From positions 248,001 through 312,000 of the forward strand of contig NW_027096020.1 in the NCBI RefSeq assembly GCF_040115645.1: 64,000 bases of DNA, given 5' to 3'. Below, in pieces: positions 63,989 through 64,000 of this stretch; positions within the stretch are counted from its first letter, which is position 1, and every line of letters begins with the position of its first letter. Made by a program: the position numbers and the translations under genes. A model generated the notes under the pieces. That model was not told the origin of the DNA and did not search any database. It saw nothing but the letters and a program-made list of their open reading frames with translations. The DNA comes from Euwallacea fornicatus. Its lineage: Eukaryota; Arthropoda; Insecta; Coleoptera; Curculionidae.

Positions 63989-64000
63989 CTTTCAACAAGA

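Larger units (their letters stand above)
1..64000. repeat. Tandem satellite array, 175/176 bp monomer, about 364 copies
   Basis: The same unit recurs from the first to the last base, always in the same orientation. Taking GAAAAGTC (or its variants) as the unit start, copies begin at 1, 177, 352, 527 and 703, and the last begins near 63,936, giving a mean period of about 175.65 bp. A typical monomer has about 58 G+C in 176 bases. No unique DNA, transposon, inverted segment or gene interrupts it. Satellites of this length that are homogenised over tens of kilobases are typical of eukaryotic centromeres and pericentromeres; the centromeric role here is inference. I do not recognise the family, and a plant origin is likely but not shown. 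The array continues beyond both window edges. Confidence 0.98.

Noticed and set aside
1..64000. CRISPR array
   Set aside because: The repeated unit is continuous with no unique spacers, and the period of about 176 bp is far longer than repeat-plus-spacer units.
1..64000. CENP-B box
   Set aside because: I looked for the TTCG....A..CGGG pattern in the monomer and its variants. The CpG sites sit in CTCGTCGAG and GCCGAAG contexts that do not match.
1..64000. A single regular higher-order repeat as in human alpha satellite
   Set aside because: Duplication offsets are 351, 527, 1581, 1757, 1933, 2460, 3512, 4038, 4388 and about 5447-5799 bp. No one period continues through the window.
1..64000. 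Transposon or telomere repeats inside the array
   Set aside because: The period holds from end to end apart from 1-4 base indels, and every stretch read is recognisable as monomer. I saw no TTTAGGG/TTAGGG runs and no target-site duplications.

Overview
The whole 64 kb window is one uninterrupted satellite DNA array. A monomer of 175 or 176 bp, about 33% GC in the monomers I counted, is repeated head to tail about 364 times. Every copy lies in the same orientation, and the array runs off both ends of the window. I found no protein-coding gene, no tRNA or rRNA, no transposon, no telomeric repeat and no unique sequence. The monomer length is in the nucleosomal range typical of eukaryotic centromeric or pericentromeric satellites. 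The AT-rich base composition and complete lack of bacterial gene structure also point to a eukaryotic nuclear chromosome, most likely a plant centromere. I do not recognise this satellite family, so the species is not called. It is not the Arabidopsis 178 bp centromere repeat and not primate alpha satellite, and I saw no CENP-B box.

The interest lies in the higher-scale organisation. The array is a mosaic of in-register segmental duplications that are whole multiples of the monomer: 2, 3, 9, 10, 11, 14, 20, 23, 25, 28 and 31-33 monomers. No single higher-order repeat runs through the window. From left to right the blocks are: a 3.8-4.1 kb duplication (about 431-4189 and 5878-9988) with insertions and deletions of whole monomers; two smaller duplications between 10.7 and 16.4 kb; a 3-monomer step at 16.2-17.1 kb; a 1757 bp tandem duplication (18,980-22,444); a 2460 bp tandem duplication (21,944-26,818); a 1933 bp step (26,071-29,858); a 4038 bp step (27,098-34,643); a cluster of divergent monomers (34,680-35,470); a 4388 bp tandem duplication (36,749-45,395); a 3512 bp tandem duplication (47,690-54,788); a 1581 bp tandem duplication (54,011-57,265); a tandem dimer (57,667-58,368); and a right end (60,128-63,988) that repeats three separated pieces of the 35-49 kb region in the same order.

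Within the monomer two stretches are strongly conserved and carry four CpG sites: the 9-base near-palindrome CTCGTCGAG and the box TTGCCGAAGTTATCGA. The variable parts occur as linked haplotypes, which define monomer subtypes. Short open frames of 62-78 codons recur in the array, but they follow the duplications and are by-products of the repeat. All coordinates of duplication limits were read by eye and may be off by tens of bases.
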